Source: Alkalihalobacillus bogoriensis ATCC BAA-922
Lineage (GTDB): Bacteria > Bacillota > Bacilli > Bacillales > Bacillaceae_F
Assembly: GCF_000621445.1 (NCBI RefSeq)
Contig: NZ_KK211277.1
Location: 248,001 to 312,000 of the forward strand
Direction: 5' to 3'
DNA: 64,000 nucleotides
Position 1 is the stretch's first letter. Each line of letters opens with the position of its first letter. The position numbers and the translations under genes were made by a program. The notes under the pieces were generated by a model that saw only the letters and a program-made list of their open reading frames with translations, did not search any database and had not been told where the DNA came from. Below, in pieces: positions 11,038 through 20,614 of the stretch.

Positions 11038-11535
11038 CTAGTCACGTGTTTCTTGTTCATATCCTTCTTCAGTGTGACTCGCAACATCATCCCAATCATC
11101 AGACTGAAGCATTTCTAACTGAGCTTCAACTAACATTTTAAAACGAATACGATAAACAGAAGCTTGTTTCTTCAATTCTTCTGTTTCAATCATAATTTTT
11201 CTTGATTTCGATAGGGCATCGTTAATTATGCGATCTGCATTTTTTTCTGCCTCTTTTACGATGAGCTGTGCTTCTTTTTGCGCATTTCGACGAACTTCTT
11301 CTGCTGATTCTTGAGCAACTAATATCGATTTATTTAACGTTTGTTCAATATTGTTAAAATGTTCGAGTCTTGTTTCTAGGTCTTCTACTTTTTCAAATAG
11401 GTCTTTTTTCTCACGAAGTACTGCTTCATAATCTTTAATGATCTGGTCAAGGAATTCATTAACCTCATCTTCATCATATCCACGAAATCCTCGTGTAAAT
11501 TCCTTATTGTGAATGTCAAGGGGTGTTAAAGGCAC
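11038..11535 (-). CDS. divIVA: Cell-division site and polar scaffold protein DivIVA
   Basis: DivIVA binds curved membrane at septa and poles, places MinJ/MinCD and anchors the chromosome origin in sporulation. The 165-residue protein has the N-terminal lipid-binding domain (PLTPLDIHNKEFTRGFRGYDEDEVNEF, shown here only to identify its first residues PLTP and GYDEDEV), then a long coiled coil (residues 30-145) with NADRIINDALSKSRK. The GTG at 11535 is chosen because GGAGG lies 8 bases upstream; the upstream ATG at 11550 is itself part of that ribosome site. Confidence 0.94.
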   Translation of the reverse strand: MPLTPLDIHNKEFTRGFRGYDEDEVNEFLDQIIKDYEAVLREKKDLFEKVEDLETRLEHFNNIEQTLNKSILVAQESAEEVRRNAQKEAQLIVKEAEKNADRIINDALSKSRKIMIETEELKKQASVYRIRFKMLVEAQLEMLQSDDWDDVASHTEEGYEQETRD

Positions 11536-11625
11536 ACACTCCACCTCCATCTGTTAGTATAAACAATTTCGATAAATAACAATATTCGACAAAGACTTCC
11601 TATTTCCTGCAAATTAAATCGAATA

Positions 11626-12405
11626 TTATTTTAATTTTCCATATAGAATTCGCCATTTATCTTTTTTTGTTTTACCTTCAATTGAAATTAATTTACTTCT
11701 TCCATGGCCACGCATAGATATATGGTCCCCCTGTTGTAATTGAAAAGCAGATTGTTCAACGATTTTCCAATTGACTTTCACTAATCCCCGTTCTATATAT
11801 GGAATCGTTTTTGCCCGTGAAAGTCGATAAATTTCTGATAAAACAACATCTAATCGTAAAGATGAAAATGTTCCAACCTGCTCTTCCCAACTCTCTATAT
11901 GTTTAATTTGCTCAGAATTTGGAATTCGATTCAATTCAATGGAAGCTCGTCCAATCGTATGTAGATTAGCTTCGATAAAATCAGCCGTTTCTTGTTGTGT
12001 GATAATTTGAACGCGATTTTCTTCAAACAAAATATCTCCAAACTTTTCTCGTTTCATACCTAAGGACATAAGCGAACCTAATACATCTCGATGCTCAATT
12101 GTCACGAATTTTTGAGGGTACTCAAGCTCAAACGTTACAATATTAAATTCTTCTTCTTCATCACTTTCATCGTAGGGAGGAAGTAGAAGTGCCCGTTTTC
12201 GCTCAGAATGAGTACTGCCTCCCCAAAAGGAGAGGCGAACGTCGTCTTGTTTACCGATGAGCATTGACATGATTTCTTGTTCACGAGGATCTAAAAAATC
12301 AGTTAATTTTCTCCGATATTGTTGTTCAGCATCCGCTTTCCAATCCAGCACTTTATCAACAAAAGCCCTTTCATCTTCACGGAAATGTTGATAGATTGTC
12401 GTCAT
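11626..12405 (-). CDS. ylmH: S4-domain RNA-binding protein YlmH
   Basis: The 259-residue protein has a C-terminal S4 RNA-binding domain (about residues 180-245, LRLDVVLSEIYRLSR and GHGRSKLISIEG). B. subtilis YlmH has been linked to rescue of stalled or peptidyl-tRNA-obstructed 50S ribosomes. It sits between divIVA and ylmG in the conserved ylm cluster, which is otherwise concerned with division; the genomic association is conserved but the functional link is unclear. Confidence 0.9.
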   Translation of the reverse strand: MTTIYQHFREDERAFVDKVLDWKADAEQQYRRKLTDFLDPREQEIMSMLIGKQDDVRLSFWGGSTHSERKRALLLPPYDESDEEEEFNIVTFELEYPQKFVTIEHRDVLGSLMSLGMKREKFGDILFEENRVQIITQQETADFIEANLHTIGRASIELNRIPNSEQIKHIESWEEQVGTFSSLRLDVVLSEIYRLSRAKTIPYIERGLVKVNWKIVEQSAFQLQQGDHISMRGHGRSKLISIEGKTKKDKWRILYGKLK

Positions 12406-12423
12406 TGTCTCACCTATTACTCA

Positions 12424-12675
12424 TTAAAATATGGCCGCAACACCCATTCTTGCAAAATGAAGAGCAAAAATTGCAACGATTGGTGAAATATCAATCATCC
12501 CTAATGGAGGAATAATTTTGCGGAATGGAGCTAAATATGGTTCAACAATGGAACCTAAAAATTGCCCAATACTCGATTCTCTTGCATTTGGAAACCAAGA
12601 CATTAAAATATATGCAATTATCGCATAAGAATAAAGCGTTAATAGTAAAAGCAATAAATTACCAATACCTGCCAT
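12424..12675 (-). CDS. ylmG: YggT-family membrane protein YlmG
   Basis: The 83-residue protein has two hydrophobic segments (about residues 4-26 and 60-82) around a conserved loop ([20 protein letters not shown]) typical of the YggT family. Members have been linked to membrane or chromosome organisation and to division, but no biochemical activity is assigned. It lies 15 bp after sepF in the ylm cluster. Confidence 0.9.
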   Translation of the reverse strand: MAGIGNLLLLLLTLYSYAIIAYILMSWFPNARESSIGQFLGSIVEPYLAPFRKIIPPLGMIDISPIVAIFALHFARMGVAAIF

Positions 12676-12690
12676 CTAATTCACCACCCT

Positions 12691-13122
12691 TTATGCATCA
12701 AAACGGTCTTCAAACATCTCTGTAATTGTTCCGGATACATCTACATTATCTGGTGTACATAAAAAGATGTTTGCTCCTAATTTTTGAATATCTCCTCCTA
12801 TAGCATACACTGTTCCGCTTAAAAAATCGACTATTCGCTTTGCTTGTTCGTGTGAAATTCGCTGTAAATTAATAATCACGGCTTTTCGGTTTTTTAAATG
12901 GTCTGCGATATCCTGTGCCTCATCATATGTTCTTGGCTCGTGCAAAATCACTTTTGCCGTTTGTTGAATGCTTTGTAATGAAACTACATTTTGCCCTTTT
13001 GAGCGCCGTCTTCCTTCTGTTGATTCTTCTTGAGCTGCGGCCGCTTCATCAATATATTCTTCAATTTCAGTTACATCATCTTCTAACTCAAAAAATCGCT
13101 TAAACTTCGATTTCATTCCCAT
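12691..13122 (-). CDS. sepF: Cell-division protein SepF
   Basis: SepF tethers FtsZ to the membrane and bundles FtsZ filaments into the division ring. The 143-residue protein has an N-terminal amphipathic membrane helix ([13 protein letters not shown]), an acidic low-complexity linker (residues 15-50) and the FtsZ-binding SepF/DUF552 domain ([18 protein letters not shown] onward). The start has a GGAGG site upstream, and the 11-bp gap from ylmE indicates co-transcription. Confidence 0.94.
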   Translation of the reverse strand: MGMKSKFKRFFELEDDVTEIEEYIDEAAAAQEESTEGRRRSKGQNVVSLQSIQQTAKVILHEPRTYDEAQDIADHLKNRKAVIINLQRISHEQAKRIVDFLSGTVYAIGGDIQKLGANIFLCTPDNVDVSGTITEMFEDRFDA

Positions 13123-13133
13123 TTTTGTTCCTC

Positions 13134-13823
13134 CTATCTATCCTTTTGTTTTGAACCGACTAACAATGTACCAATTCTTACAAATGTTGCCCCTTCTTCT
13201 ATTGCAACTTCAAAGTCATTTGACATCCCCATCGATAATTCATCACATGGAGCATACGGCAATTGTAATGCTTGTACACTTTCTTTTAATTCACGCAAAC
13301 GTCGGAAAATCGGACGCGTTTCTTCTGGATCATCGACAAACGGGGCCATGGTCATTAACCCGACAACTCGTATTGAAGGATATTTTTCAAGCAACTTTAT
13401 AAAAGGAATCACTTGTTTTTCATTAAGTCCTGACTTTGATTGTTCCTGAGATATATTGACTTGCACAAAACAATGAAGCAAACGGCCATTAGACCTTTTT
13501 TCAATTTCCTCAGCTAATGACTCTCGGTCAAGCGAATGAAGAAAGTCAAATTTTCCTATCATCTTTTTTACTTTTTTTGTTTGAATTGAACCGATGAAAT
13601 GCCATATTCCACGTGTTTGAAATGCTTCTCTTTTTTCAACGCCACCTTCAACTCGATTTTCACCAATATGAATAATGCCGGCATCTAGTGCTTCTTTCGT
13701 CCGCTTTTCATCCACATATTTTGTAACAGCTATTATATTTACATCGTGTCGATTTCGGTTTGACTTTTGGCATGCAGCTTGGATTTTTTCTTCAACATTG
13801 GCTAAATTTTGTTGAACCGTCAA
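13134..13823 (-). CDS. ylmE: PLP-binding protein YlmE (YggS/PLPHP family)
   Basis: The protein belongs to the YggS/PROSC family, which binds pyridoxal phosphate and controls vitamin B6 and amino-acid balance without a known catalytic reaction. The PLP lysine lies in NIIAVTKYV near residue 32, and the phosphate-binding end has [23 protein letters not shown]-type residues (LSMGMSND and VRIGT). The frame is open to a GTG at 13835, but that codon overlaps GGAG; TTG at 13823 is the more likely start and removes the overlap with ylmD. Confidence 0.87.
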   Translation of the reverse strand: MTVQQNLANVEEKIQAACQKSNRNRHDVNIIAVTKYVDEKRTKEALDAGIIHIGENRVEGGVEKREAFQTRGIWHFIGSIQTKKVKKMIGKFDFLHSLDRESLAEEIEKRSNGRLLHCFVQVNISQEQSKSGLNEKQVIPFIKLLEKYPSIRVVGLMTMAPFVDDPEETRPIFRRLRELKESVQALQLPYAPCDELSMGMSNDFEVAIEEGATFVRIGTLLVGSKQKDR

Positions 13824-13827
13824 CGCA

Positions 13828-14640
13828 TCACACACTCCTTCTTCCGATAAAACTCATCATTCTTCCTGTTTTTCCTTTTTCTTTTCGATGAGAAAAGAAG
13901 AGTTCAAGATTACTCGCAGTACAATACGAACTTTTCCTAATATTCCCAGAAGGGATGCCAGCCTTTTCTAAAAGCGTCCGATTTATTTGTTGTAAGTCTA
14001 ATAAAAACTTATTATCACTCACAACAGTAAAATGTGAATCACAGACCTTCTTCACTTCATCAATCACCTTTTGGTCAACTTCATATTGTTCTTTACCGAT
14101 TGCTGGACCAATCACACAATGAATATCTTCCAATGGGACTCCTTCTTTTTTCACCCATAGGTCAATCATCTTCGGACCAATGGCTCCTACTGTACCTCGC
14201 CACCCTGCATGTGCAAGGCCAATATAATTTGTTTTCGGCGAGCTAAAATACAAAGGTACACAGTCCGCATAAAGACTTGTGAGAAGAATATCAGGCTCAT
14301 TTGTATATAAGGCATCTACACCTTTAATGGCATTCTCAACTTGCATTGCGCCACTTCCTGTATCCTTGATAGTGACCTTTTTGATTTGTGCCCCATGAAC
14401 TTGTTCTCCTACAATCCATGATTGAAGAGGAAATCCAATTTTTGAAGCAATATTTTCTCGATTTTTCTTAACTGCAATTTCATCATCCTGTACGTGTAAT
14501 CCCATATTTAAGCTTGTATAGGGCGGAAGACTCACTCCGCCATTTCTTGTCGTAAATCCAGCAACGATAGAATGATCACCTTTTAAAAAAGGGATATGAA
14601 AATATTCTTTTTCCTGTAAAATAAATGGTTCTATACTCAC
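13828..14640 (-). CDS. ylmD: YlmD, YfiH-family (PgeF) purine nucleoside phosphorylase/laccase-like protein
   Basis: The 270-residue protein is a YfiH/DUF152 member. E. coli YfiH (PgeF) edits peptidoglycan precursors, and other members act as purine nucleoside phosphorylase/adenosine deaminase. The metal-site residues are visible: His in EQVHGAQI (near residue 80), Cys in YADCVPLYF (near 125) and His in GLAHAGWRGTVG (near 141). It starts with GTG at 14640. Position within the ylm cluster next to the division genes agrees with B. subtilis. Confidence 0.88.
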   Translation of the reverse strand: MSIEPFILQEKEYFHIPFLKGDHSIVAGFTTRNGGVSLPPYTSLNMGLHVQDDEIAVKKNRENIASKIGFPLQSWIVGEQVHGAQIKKVTIKDTGSGAMQVENAIKGVDALYTNEPDILLTSLYADCVPLYFSSPKTNYIGLAHAGWRGTVGAIGPKMIDLWVKKEGVPLEDIHCVIGPAIGKEQYEVDQKVIDEVKKVCDSHFTVVSDNKFLLDLQQINRTLLEKAGIPSGNIRKSSYCTASNLELFFSHRKEKGKTGRMMSFIGRRSV

Positions 14641-14687
14641 AAATGGTCACATCCCATTATTCCTTTGTTTGACAAAAAAATTGAATT

Positions 14688-14725
14688 TCTTTCATTTTAG
14701 CATATTTTTCTACAGGCAAGAAATG
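14688..14725 (-). promoter_or_regulatory. Possible extended -10 promoter before ylmD
   Basis: The minus strand reads TTCTTG, about 17 bases, and TGCTAAAAT, an extended -10 box, about 50 bases before the ylmD start. The -35 box is weak. Confidence 0.4.
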
Positions 14726-14750
14726 ACTTTCTTATTTTTTCTTTGTTTCT

Positions 14751-15008
14751 TTATGGGATTTGTGCTTGATAATCATCTGGTAATTGTACCAAAATAACAT
14801 CTGATCCAATTTTTACTATATTACTCCAAGGAATGACCATTTCCGCCTCTTTCTGAAAAAAACTCATCATTCTACCTGTTCCACCTATTATGAGCGCATC
14901 AATACGACCTGTTGATAAATTAATATCCAAATCACCTAAATGACCAAGCCGTTTTCCATTATCAATATTTACAATGTCTTTCGTTTGCAAATCTGAAATT
15001 TTCATCAT
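14751..15008 (-). CDS. ylmC: PRC-barrel sporulation-associated protein YlmC/YmxH
   Basis: This 85-residue protein is a single PRC-barrel domain of the YlmC/YmxH family, common in endospore formers. Characteristic stretches are KDIVNIDNGKRLGHLGDLD and DALIIGG. Its function is not established. Two consecutive ATG codons can serve as start; the first has GAGGTG seven bases upstream. It follows sigG, behind a terminator. Confidence 0.85.
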   Translation of the reverse strand: MMKISDLQTKDIVNIDNGKRLGHLGDLDINLSTGRIDALIIGGTGRMMSFFQKEAEMVIPWSNIVKIGSDVILVQLPDDYQAQIP

Positions 15009-15090
15009 AGGTCAACACCTCACCTTTCCTTGCCAACTTGTTACTACAATATATGCGGCTCGTTTTTTTTCTATACCCTTTTCTGTCCAT

Positions 15091-15124
15091 TAGAAAAAGC
15101 TGACTGCTTATGCAGTCAGCTTAT
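15091..15124 (-). terminator. Intrinsic terminator after sigG
   Basis: On the minus strand AAGCTGACTGC and GCAGTCAGCTT form a near-perfect stem with a 3-4 base loop, followed by TTTTTC. It overlaps the region right after the sigG stop. Confidence 0.85.
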
Positions 15125-15127
15125 CAA

Positions 15128-15913
15128 TTAACTTTTGGCATGCTTATTCATTTGTTGGATCGCCGCTTTTTCTAACCTAGACACTTGAGCTTGAGAGATC
15201 CCGATCTCATCAGCTACTTCCATTTGTGTTTTGCCTTGGAAAAAGCGCATATTAAGTATCATTTTTTCACGGTCATTTAATCTTACCATTGCCTCCCTAA
15301 GGGCAATTTCTTCTACCCAATTTACATCTTTGTTTTTCTCATCACTAATTTGGTCCATAACATAAATCGGGTCACCGCCATCATTATAAATCGGTTCAAA
15401 CAAAGAGACTGGATCTTGAATTGCATCTAACGCAAAAACAACGTCTTCTTTTGGCACATCAAGCACTTTTGAAATTTCAACAACTGTTGGTTCCCGCTCG
15501 CGGTTCTTTTGAGCCATAAGCTGGTCACGCACCTGTAATGCTTTATACGCGATATCTCGGAGAGAACGTGATACCCTGATAGGGTTATTATCGCGTAAGT
15601 AGCGACGAATTTCCCCAATTATCATAGGAACAGCATAAGTAGAAAATTTTACATTTTGACTTAAATCAAAATTATCAATCGATTTCATTAACCCTATGCA
15701 ACCGACTTGAAATAAATCATCCACATACTCACCGCGGTTATTAAAGCGCTGGATTACACTTAATACTAAACGGAGATTTCCATTTACTAATGTTTCTCTT
15801 GCGCTAATGTCACCACTTTGAAGCTTTTCAAACAGTTCTCTCATTTCCGCATTTTTCAATACAGGTAACTTTGATGTGTCAACTCCACAAATTTCAACTT
15901 TATTTCGAGTCAA
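15128..15913 (-). CDS. sigG: Late forespore RNA polymerase sigma factor sigma-G
   Basis: Sigma-G directs late gene expression in the engulfed forespore. The 261-residue protein has regions 2, 3 and 4; region 2 contains RFNNRGEYVDDLFQVGCIGLMK and the near-invariant FSTYAVPMIIGEIRR, and region 4 ends with a helix-turn-helix (TQMEVADEIGISQAQVSRLEKAA). The N-terminus RNKVEICGVDTSKLP is a family hallmark. The start is TTG, five bases after GGAGGGA. It is preceded by sigE and by a candidate sigma-F/G promoter. Confidence 0.97.
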   Translation of the reverse strand: MTRNKVEICGVDTSKLPVLKNAEMRELFEKLQSGDISARETLVNGNLRLVLSVIQRFNNRGEYVDDLFQVGCIGLMKSIDNFDLSQNVKFSTYAVPMIIGEIRRYLRDNNPIRVSRSLRDIAYKALQVRDQLMAQKNREREPTVVEISKVLDVPKEDVVFALDAIQDPVSLFEPIYNDGGDPIYVMDQISDEKNKDVNWVEEIALREAMVRLNDREKMILNMRFFQGKTQMEVADEIGISQAQVSRLEKAAIQQMNKHAKS

Positions 15914-15948
15914 TTTCTTCCCTCCTAACAGGAGATGATGTACAAGTA

Positions 15949-15977
15949 AAGTATCTCCTTAGCAGGGAAAAATATGC
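15949..15977 (-). promoter_or_regulatory. Candidate sigma-F/G promoter of sigG
   Basis: The minus strand reads GCATA, 17 bases, GATACTT, similar to forespore sigma consensus (GYATA, CATACTA) with correct spacing. sigG is transcribed by sigma-F and sigma-G in B. subtilis, which fits. The -10 match is only 5 of 7. Confidence 0.55.
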
Positions 15978-16059
15978 ATGGTGGATTTTGCTTTTGGTAT
16001 AACAAAAAACGTCTAAGAATACATAAAATAAGGACGGAAAGCTATTTAAAATTTTTTTG

Positions 16060-16773
16060 TCATACCATTTTGTTGAACTCTTTTCGTAATCTTTTAATTA
16101 TTCTCTTTTCTAATCTTGAAATATATGATTGCGATATGCCTAACATATCCGCCACATCTTTCTGTGTTTTTTCTTCTCCTCCAGCTAGTCCGAATCGAAG
16201 TTCCATAATTTGTTTTTCGCGGTCATTTAATGTATACAACGCTTTTACTAACAATTTTCTATCGACACGCTCCTCAATTCCCTTTGTAATAATATCTTCT
16301 TCCGTACCTAGTACATCTGAAAGCAAAAGTTCATTTCCATCCCAATCAATGTTTAATGGTTCATCGAATGAAACTTCTGAACGGATTTTATTATTCCTCC
16401 GTAAATACATTAATATTTCGTTTTCAATACATCTTGAAGCATATGTAGCTAATTTAATTTTTTTCTCTGGATTAAACGTATTGACAGCTTTAATTAATCC
16501 TATTGTGCCAATGCTGATTAAATCCTCAATATTAATGCCTGTATTTTCAAATTTTCTTGCAATATATACGACTAACCTCAAGTTTCTTTCAATTAACATA
16601 GACCGAGCAACTTTATCTCCTGTTGGCAATTTTTTTAGTAGGTGGGCTTCTTCTTCTTTTGTTAACGGTGGAGGAAGGGCTTCACTTCCTCCTATATAGT
16701 AGATTTCATCCGATTTAATTCCTAATCGAACTAATAATCTTTGCCACGCTAATGTAAGTTTCAATTTCAACAT
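16060..16773 (-). CDS. sigE: Early mother-cell sigma factor, pro-sigma-E
   Basis: Sigma-E directs early mother-cell transcription in sporulation. It is made as a precursor; the N-terminal pro-sequence of about 27 residues ([14 protein letters not shown]..., amphipathic) precedes the conserved [13 protein letters not shown] segment where processing occurs. Regions 2 and 4 are intact ([34 protein letters not shown]). The ATG at 16773, eight bases after GAGGAGG, is chosen over the two-codon longer frame. The protease gene spoIIGA lies 28 bp upstream. Confidence 0.96.
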   Translation of the reverse strand: MLKLKLTLAWQRLLVRLGIKSDEIYYIGGSEALPPPLTKEEEAHLLKKLPTGDKVARSMLIERNLRLVVYIARKFENTGINIEDLISIGTIGLIKAVNTFNPEKKIKLATYASRCIENEILMYLRRNNKIRSEVSFDEPLNIDWDGNELLLSDVLGTEEDIITKGIEERVDRKLLVKALYTLNDREKQIMELRFGLAGGEEKTQKDVADMLGISQSYISRLEKRIIKRLRKEFNKMV

Positions 16774-16801
16774 GAACAATGCCTCCTCAATGATTTAAAC
16801 A

Positions 16802-17719
16802 TCATGCTAATTTTTTCCCCGTATTCGTTATTAGAAGTTTTGGGTGGACAATACATTGATACTCCCCGTCATTCGCCAAGTTAGAAGCATTAATTCCAAC
16901 TAGCACCTTTTTAATTTGATGTTCTTGTTCATGATGTTTAATTTTAACGTAGTCTGGTTTTAGAGCAATTAAAAATTGTTGATCATGTCCTACTACTCGA
17001 TATGGAATAATTCGCATTCTTTCGGCAAAAGGATGTTCTAAATCCGTAGAAATTGAATCAACTGATGTTAAGGCTTTAATTTGTTCCTCGGATAATAGAT
17101 GTTGTAATGCCGTTGATTCCAAAATCATAACAGGGGCCCTGGTAATCGGGTCATGAAGTTGATTGCCACTATCAATCAATCCCTTTACTTCCACCGTTTC
17201 TTCATTGATTGTGATCACTACTTCAGCTAATTGGTCATAATGAACTTGTTTAACTTCCACTTGTTGCAATTGAGATTTGGAAAAATACCATACAAGTGGA
17301 AATCCAATTAATACAAATAACCAACTAAACGTACTTCCATAGCCCGATGTTTTTGAGATGACAACACCTTCTAGTATCTCTACTTCCGTTTGCCAAAAAT
17401 AATGAAGGGCGAAGAGTCCACCTCCTGTCATAAACGTTACAAAGTAAAACATACATAAATTCTGCAGAAAAAAAGCGAACCTCCTAAAGCCGAAAGCAAT
17501 GAAGACAATCCCCATAGAGAATAAAAATTTCATCCACGGTTGATAAAACAACCAAGCAATCGGTGTAAACAACAATAAGACAATCGAAGAAGCGACCATT
17601 CCTGCTAGTATCATTCTCCAATGAGTGACATTTCGTTTTAATGCTAAGGCGGTAATATAAAGTAGTAATAGATCAATACATAAGTTCAAAAACCATATAA
17701 CATCTAAATAAATGGTCAT
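16802..17719 (-). CDS. spoIIGA: Pro-sigma-E processing protease SpoIIGA
   Basis: SpoIIGA is a membrane aspartic protease in the mother-cell septal membrane that cleaves pro-sigma-E after a SpoIIR signal. The 305-residue protein has five N-terminal hydrophobic segments (about residues 1-150) and a C-terminal protease domain with the catalytic LIDSGNQLHDP motif near residue 180. The ATG at 17719 with GAGAGG upstream fits the family N-terminus MxIYLDVIW. It forms the spoIIG operon with sigE, and follows ftsZ after a terminator. Confidence 0.94.
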   Translation of the reverse strand: MTIYLDVIWFLNLCIDLLLLYITALALKRNVTHWRMILAGMVASSIVLLLFTPIAWLFYQPWMKFLFSMGIVFIAFGFRRFAFFLQNLCMFYFVTFMTGGGLFALHYFWQTEVEILEGVVISKTSGYGSTFSWLFVLIGFPLVWYFSKSQLQQVEVKQVHYDQLAEVVITINEETVEVKGLIDSGNQLHDPITRAPVMILESTALQHLLSEEQIKALTSVDSISTDLEHPFAERMRIIPYRVVGHDQQFLIALKPDYVKIKHHEQEHQIKKVLVGINASNLANDGEYQCIVHPKLLITNTGKKLA

Positions 17720-17802
17720 GACGAAGCCTCTCAACTTTAATTTGAAACAAGTATATATCACATTCTATTTCTATGTCTGTCATTTCATGACGATAGATTC
17801 GT

Positions 17803-17836
17803 TGTTATTTTGTGAGATTTTCACCAACTGTGTCAA
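17803..17836 (-). promoter_or_regulatory. Candidate spoIIG promoter with wide spacing
   Basis: The minus strand has a consensus -35 TTGACA at 17831-17836. The best -10-like sequences (AATAAC or ATAACA) lie 21-22 bases away, not 17. B. subtilis spoIIG is known for a 22-base spacing that makes it dependent on Spo0A. A TTTGTCG (17910-17916), resembling a Spo0A box, lies upstream. Confidence 0.5.
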
Positions 17837-17940
17837 AGAAAAACGGGGAATTTCACTAATTTCTTAACTTGACTCAGCAAACACCTATTGAATCAATCAT
17901 TTCGAAAAACGACAAAAATAGCACACTCTAAAAAAAAAAT

Positions 17941-17983
17941 CATAAAAAAAAATGTAAGCACATATAATGTACTTACATTTCGT
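17941..17983 (-). terminator. Intrinsic terminator after ftsZ
   Basis: On the minus strand AAATGTAAG and CTTACATTT form a stem with a short AT-rich loop, followed by a run of nine T. It separates ftsZ from spoIIGA. Confidence 0.88.
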
Positions 17984-17994
17984 GTATTACTCGA

Positions 17995-19131
17995 TTATTT
18001 TGGTCGTCTTCTTCGATTTCTAAGGAATGTAGGGATGTCCAATGTGTCCATTTGTTCACCTGACGATTGTTGCTGTGAAGATTGAAATCTTGGCTCCTGT
18101 GATACTTTCTCCTCTTTTTGAACTTGTTGATTTACTTTTTGAGCCGGACGTTGCAGTTGAGCTGGATTTGAAGCATCTATTTCTTCAAACCCTGTCGCAA
18201 TGACCGTAACGACAATTTCATCTTTTAAATTTTCATTAATAACGGAACCAAAAATCATATTTACTTCTGGGTCAGAGGCAGCAGATACAATCTCAGCGGC
18301 TTCATGAACTTCATATAAGCTTAAGTTTGTTCCACCTGTAATGTTCATTAGCACACCTTGTGCACCATCAACAGACGTTTCAAGTAATGGACTTGAGATT
18401 GCTTTTTTTGCCGCTTCAGCAGCGCGATTTTCACCAGTTGCAATACCGATCCCCATTAAGGCAGACCCTTTGTCACTCATAATTGTTTTTACATCAGCAA
18501 AGTCAAGGTTAATTAAACCTGGTACAGCAATTAAGTCAGATATCCCTTGTACCCCTTGACGTAACACATTGTCCGCTTCTCTAAACGCCTCTAACATTGG
18601 TGTGTTTTTGTCGACAATTTCAAGTAGGCGATCATTAGGGATTACAATTAATGTATCCACTTTTTCTTTTAAAGAACTTATTCCTAAAGCGGCTTGACCT
18701 GACCGTTTTCGACCTTCAAACGTAAATGGTCGTGTAACAACGCCGACTGTTAAAGCTCCCATTTCCTTTGCAATTTGTGCAATGACTGGAGCAGCCCCCG
18801 TACCAGTTCCACCACCCATACCCGCAGTGATAAATACCATATCTGCACCTGCAAGAGCCTCTTCAATTTGTTCTTTACTTTCCTCAGCTGCTTTTTTCCC
18901 AATTTCAGGATTCGCACCTGCTCCTAATCCTCGAGTCAGTTTTCCACCAAGCTGGAGCTTTGTTTCTGCTTTGGAAAGATGCAATGCTTGTGCATCAGTA
19001 TTTACTGCAATAAAATCTACGCCTTGTAAGCCGTTTTCAATCATACGATTAACAGCATTACTTCCGCCTCCGCCAACTCCAATAACCTTTATTGTAGCTA
19101 GCTGATCCATATCCATTTCAAACTCTAACAT
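17995..19131 (-). CDS. ftsZ: Cell-division tubulin homologue FtsZ
   Basis: FtsZ polymerises with GTP into the division ring. The 378-residue protein has the tubulin signature [10 protein letters not shown] near residue 105, the T7 loop NLDFADVK near residue 207, a disordered Gln-rich linker (residues 320-360) and the conserved C-terminal peptide DIPTFLRNR that binds FtsA and SepF. The family start MLEFE is at 19131, with AGGGGG upstream; the longer frame up to 19185 would overlap ftsA. Confidence 0.97.
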   Translation of the reverse strand: MLEFEMDMDQLATIKVIGVGGGGSNAVNRMIENGLQGVDFIAVNTDAQALHLSKAETKLQLGGKLTRGLGAGANPEIGKKAAEESKEQIEEALAGADMVFITAGMGGGTGTGAAPVIAQIAKEMGALTVGVVTRPFTFEGRKRSGQAALGISSLKEKVDTLIVIPNDRLLEIVDKNTPMLEAFREADNVLRQGVQGISDLIAVPGLINLDFADVKTIMSDKGSALMGIGIATGENRAAEAAKKAISSPLLETSVDGAQGVLMNITGGTNLSLYEVHEAAEIVSAASDPEVNMIFGSVINENLKDEIVVTVIATGFEEIDASNPAQLQRPAQKVNQQVQKEEKVSQEPRFQSSQQQSSGEQMDTLDIPTFLRNRRRRPK

Positions 19132-19181
19132 GTAAGGTCCCCCTAATCCATCGTGTATGCCGTATTCTGGAATATATACAA

Positions 19182-20459
19182 TCACTCAAAAAATACTTTA
19201 AATAAATTTTTCACTTTCTTTTTTACTCCATTATCACCATTCGATTTTTGGACAGGTTTTTCCTTCTTCTTTCCTGTCTTTTCTTCTTGTTCAATTGATG
19301 ATACGGAAGCAGCTACTTCTTTTCCGACAATTTTAACATTTCGGTAGGCAAATTGAATTAACCCGATACTCGTCGTATATTGTGATTCTCGTACTCCAAT
19401 ATAATCTGGAGTGGCTACACGAACATTGTTTTTTAAGATTTCCCTAGCTAATTCTAATACCCCTGGCATCATAACCGTTCCACCAGTTAGAACAAATCCA
19501 CCTGCAAGCTCACGATAACCTAAACGTCTGATTTCTTGATTAACTAAATCAAACATTTCTTCCATCCTTGGCTCAATAATATGGGCGAGCTCAAACTGTG
19601 AATATTCATCCTGGGTGTTACTTCCAATGACTGTCACTTTAAAAATATCATCTTCTGATGCTTCATCCAAATAAGCATGTCCATGTTTTTTCTTGATTCG
19701 TTCAGCTTCATCCGTTGATGTGCGTAAGCCGACAGCAATATCATTTGTAATATGGTCACCACCAACTGGAATTACTGTTGTTGAATGAAGTGTTCCTTGA
19801 TCAAAAATGGAAATCGTTATCGAACCACCACCGATGTCAATTAATCCAACACCGAGATTTTTTTCGTCTTTTGAAATCGCGACAGAACCTGTAGCTAAAG
19901 GTTGAAAACAAATATCTGCGATTTCTAAGCCGGCTTTTTCAATGCATCGATATAAATTTTGTAGGACCGTACTAGAACCAGTAATAATAGTCCCTTCCAT
20001 TTCTAAACGAACACCGATCATTCCTCTTGGATCGGTTATTTCATCTAACCCATCCAAAATAAACTGCCTTGGGATAACGTCAATTATTTCTCTTTCAGGT
20101 GGGATCGATAATACTTGTGAAGCATCAATGACTCTAGCAATATCATTATCACCAATTTCACGGTCATCGCTTACGACTCCAACAACACCGTGACAAGGTT
20201 GCAGCTGAATGTGGTTTCCATTCACCCCAACAATCACTTGATTTATTGATAATCCAACCATTCTCTCTGCTTGTTCAACTGCTCGTTTAATCGAATGAAC
20301 AGTTTCATCAATATCGACAATGGCTCCTTTTTTTATTCCAGTTGAACTTGTATTTCCTACACCAATAATATTTAAATTGCCACTGGCCATTTCACCAATG
20401 ATAATTCGGACATTGGATGTACCGATGTCTAAACTTACATAAATCTCATTGTTGTTCAT
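19182..20459 (-). CDS. ftsA: Cell-division actin-like protein FtsA
   Basis: FtsA anchors FtsZ filaments to the membrane. The 425-residue protein has the actin/Hsp70 ATPase fold: phosphate-1 motif [13 protein letters not shown] at the N-terminus, phosphate-2 [14 protein letters not shown] near residue 205, and [14 protein letters not shown] near residue 330. A basic linker ends in the amphipathic membrane helix [20 protein letters not shown] six bases upstream supports the ATG at 20459; the GTG three codons earlier is part of that site. Confidence 0.96.
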   Translation of the reverse strand: MNNNEIYVSLDIGTSNVRIIIGEMASGNLNIIGVGNTSSTGIKKGAIVDIDETVHSIKRAVEQAERMVGLSINQVIVGVNGNHIQLQPCHGVVGVVSDDREIGDNDIARVIDASQVLSIPPEREIIDVIPRQFILDGLDEITDPRGMIGVRLEMEGTIITGSSTVLQNLYRCIEKAGLEIADICFQPLATGSVAISKDEKNLGVGLIDIGGGSITISIFDQGTLHSTTVIPVGGDHITNDIAVGLRTSTDEAERIKKKHGHAYLDEASEDDIFKVTVIGSNTQDEYSQFELAHIIEPRMEEMFDLVNQEIRRLGYRELAGGFVLTGGTVMMPGVLELAREILKNNVRVATPDYIGVRESQYTTSIGLIQFAYRNVKIVGKEVAASVSSIEQEEKTGKKKEKPVQKSNGDNGVKKKVKNLFKVFFE

Positions 20460-20531
20460 CTCTGGCACCTCCTTCTTCTATATGTGTTGTATGCTATAGT
20501 TTAGGGACATTTTTTTACATAATAGGATTAT

Positions 20532-20557
20532 ATTCAACATAAAACAACAAATCCCCT
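20532..20557 (-). promoter_or_regulatory. Possible sigma-H-like promoter of ftsA
   Basis: The minus strand reads AGGGGATTT, 10 bases, GTTGAAT, resembling sigma-H boxes (RnAGGAWWW and RnnGAAT) but with a spacer one or two bases short. B. subtilis ftsAZ has a sigma-H promoter at this position. Confidence 0.35.
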
Positions 20558-20614
20558 CTAATATATACGTTTATTTTATAAATTTTTTCCGAAATATTAG
20601 GTCTTATGTCTTGG

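Noticed and set aside
15974-16699. 241-codon plus-strand frame
   Set aside because: It is the antisense shadow of sigE; its residues show no domain.
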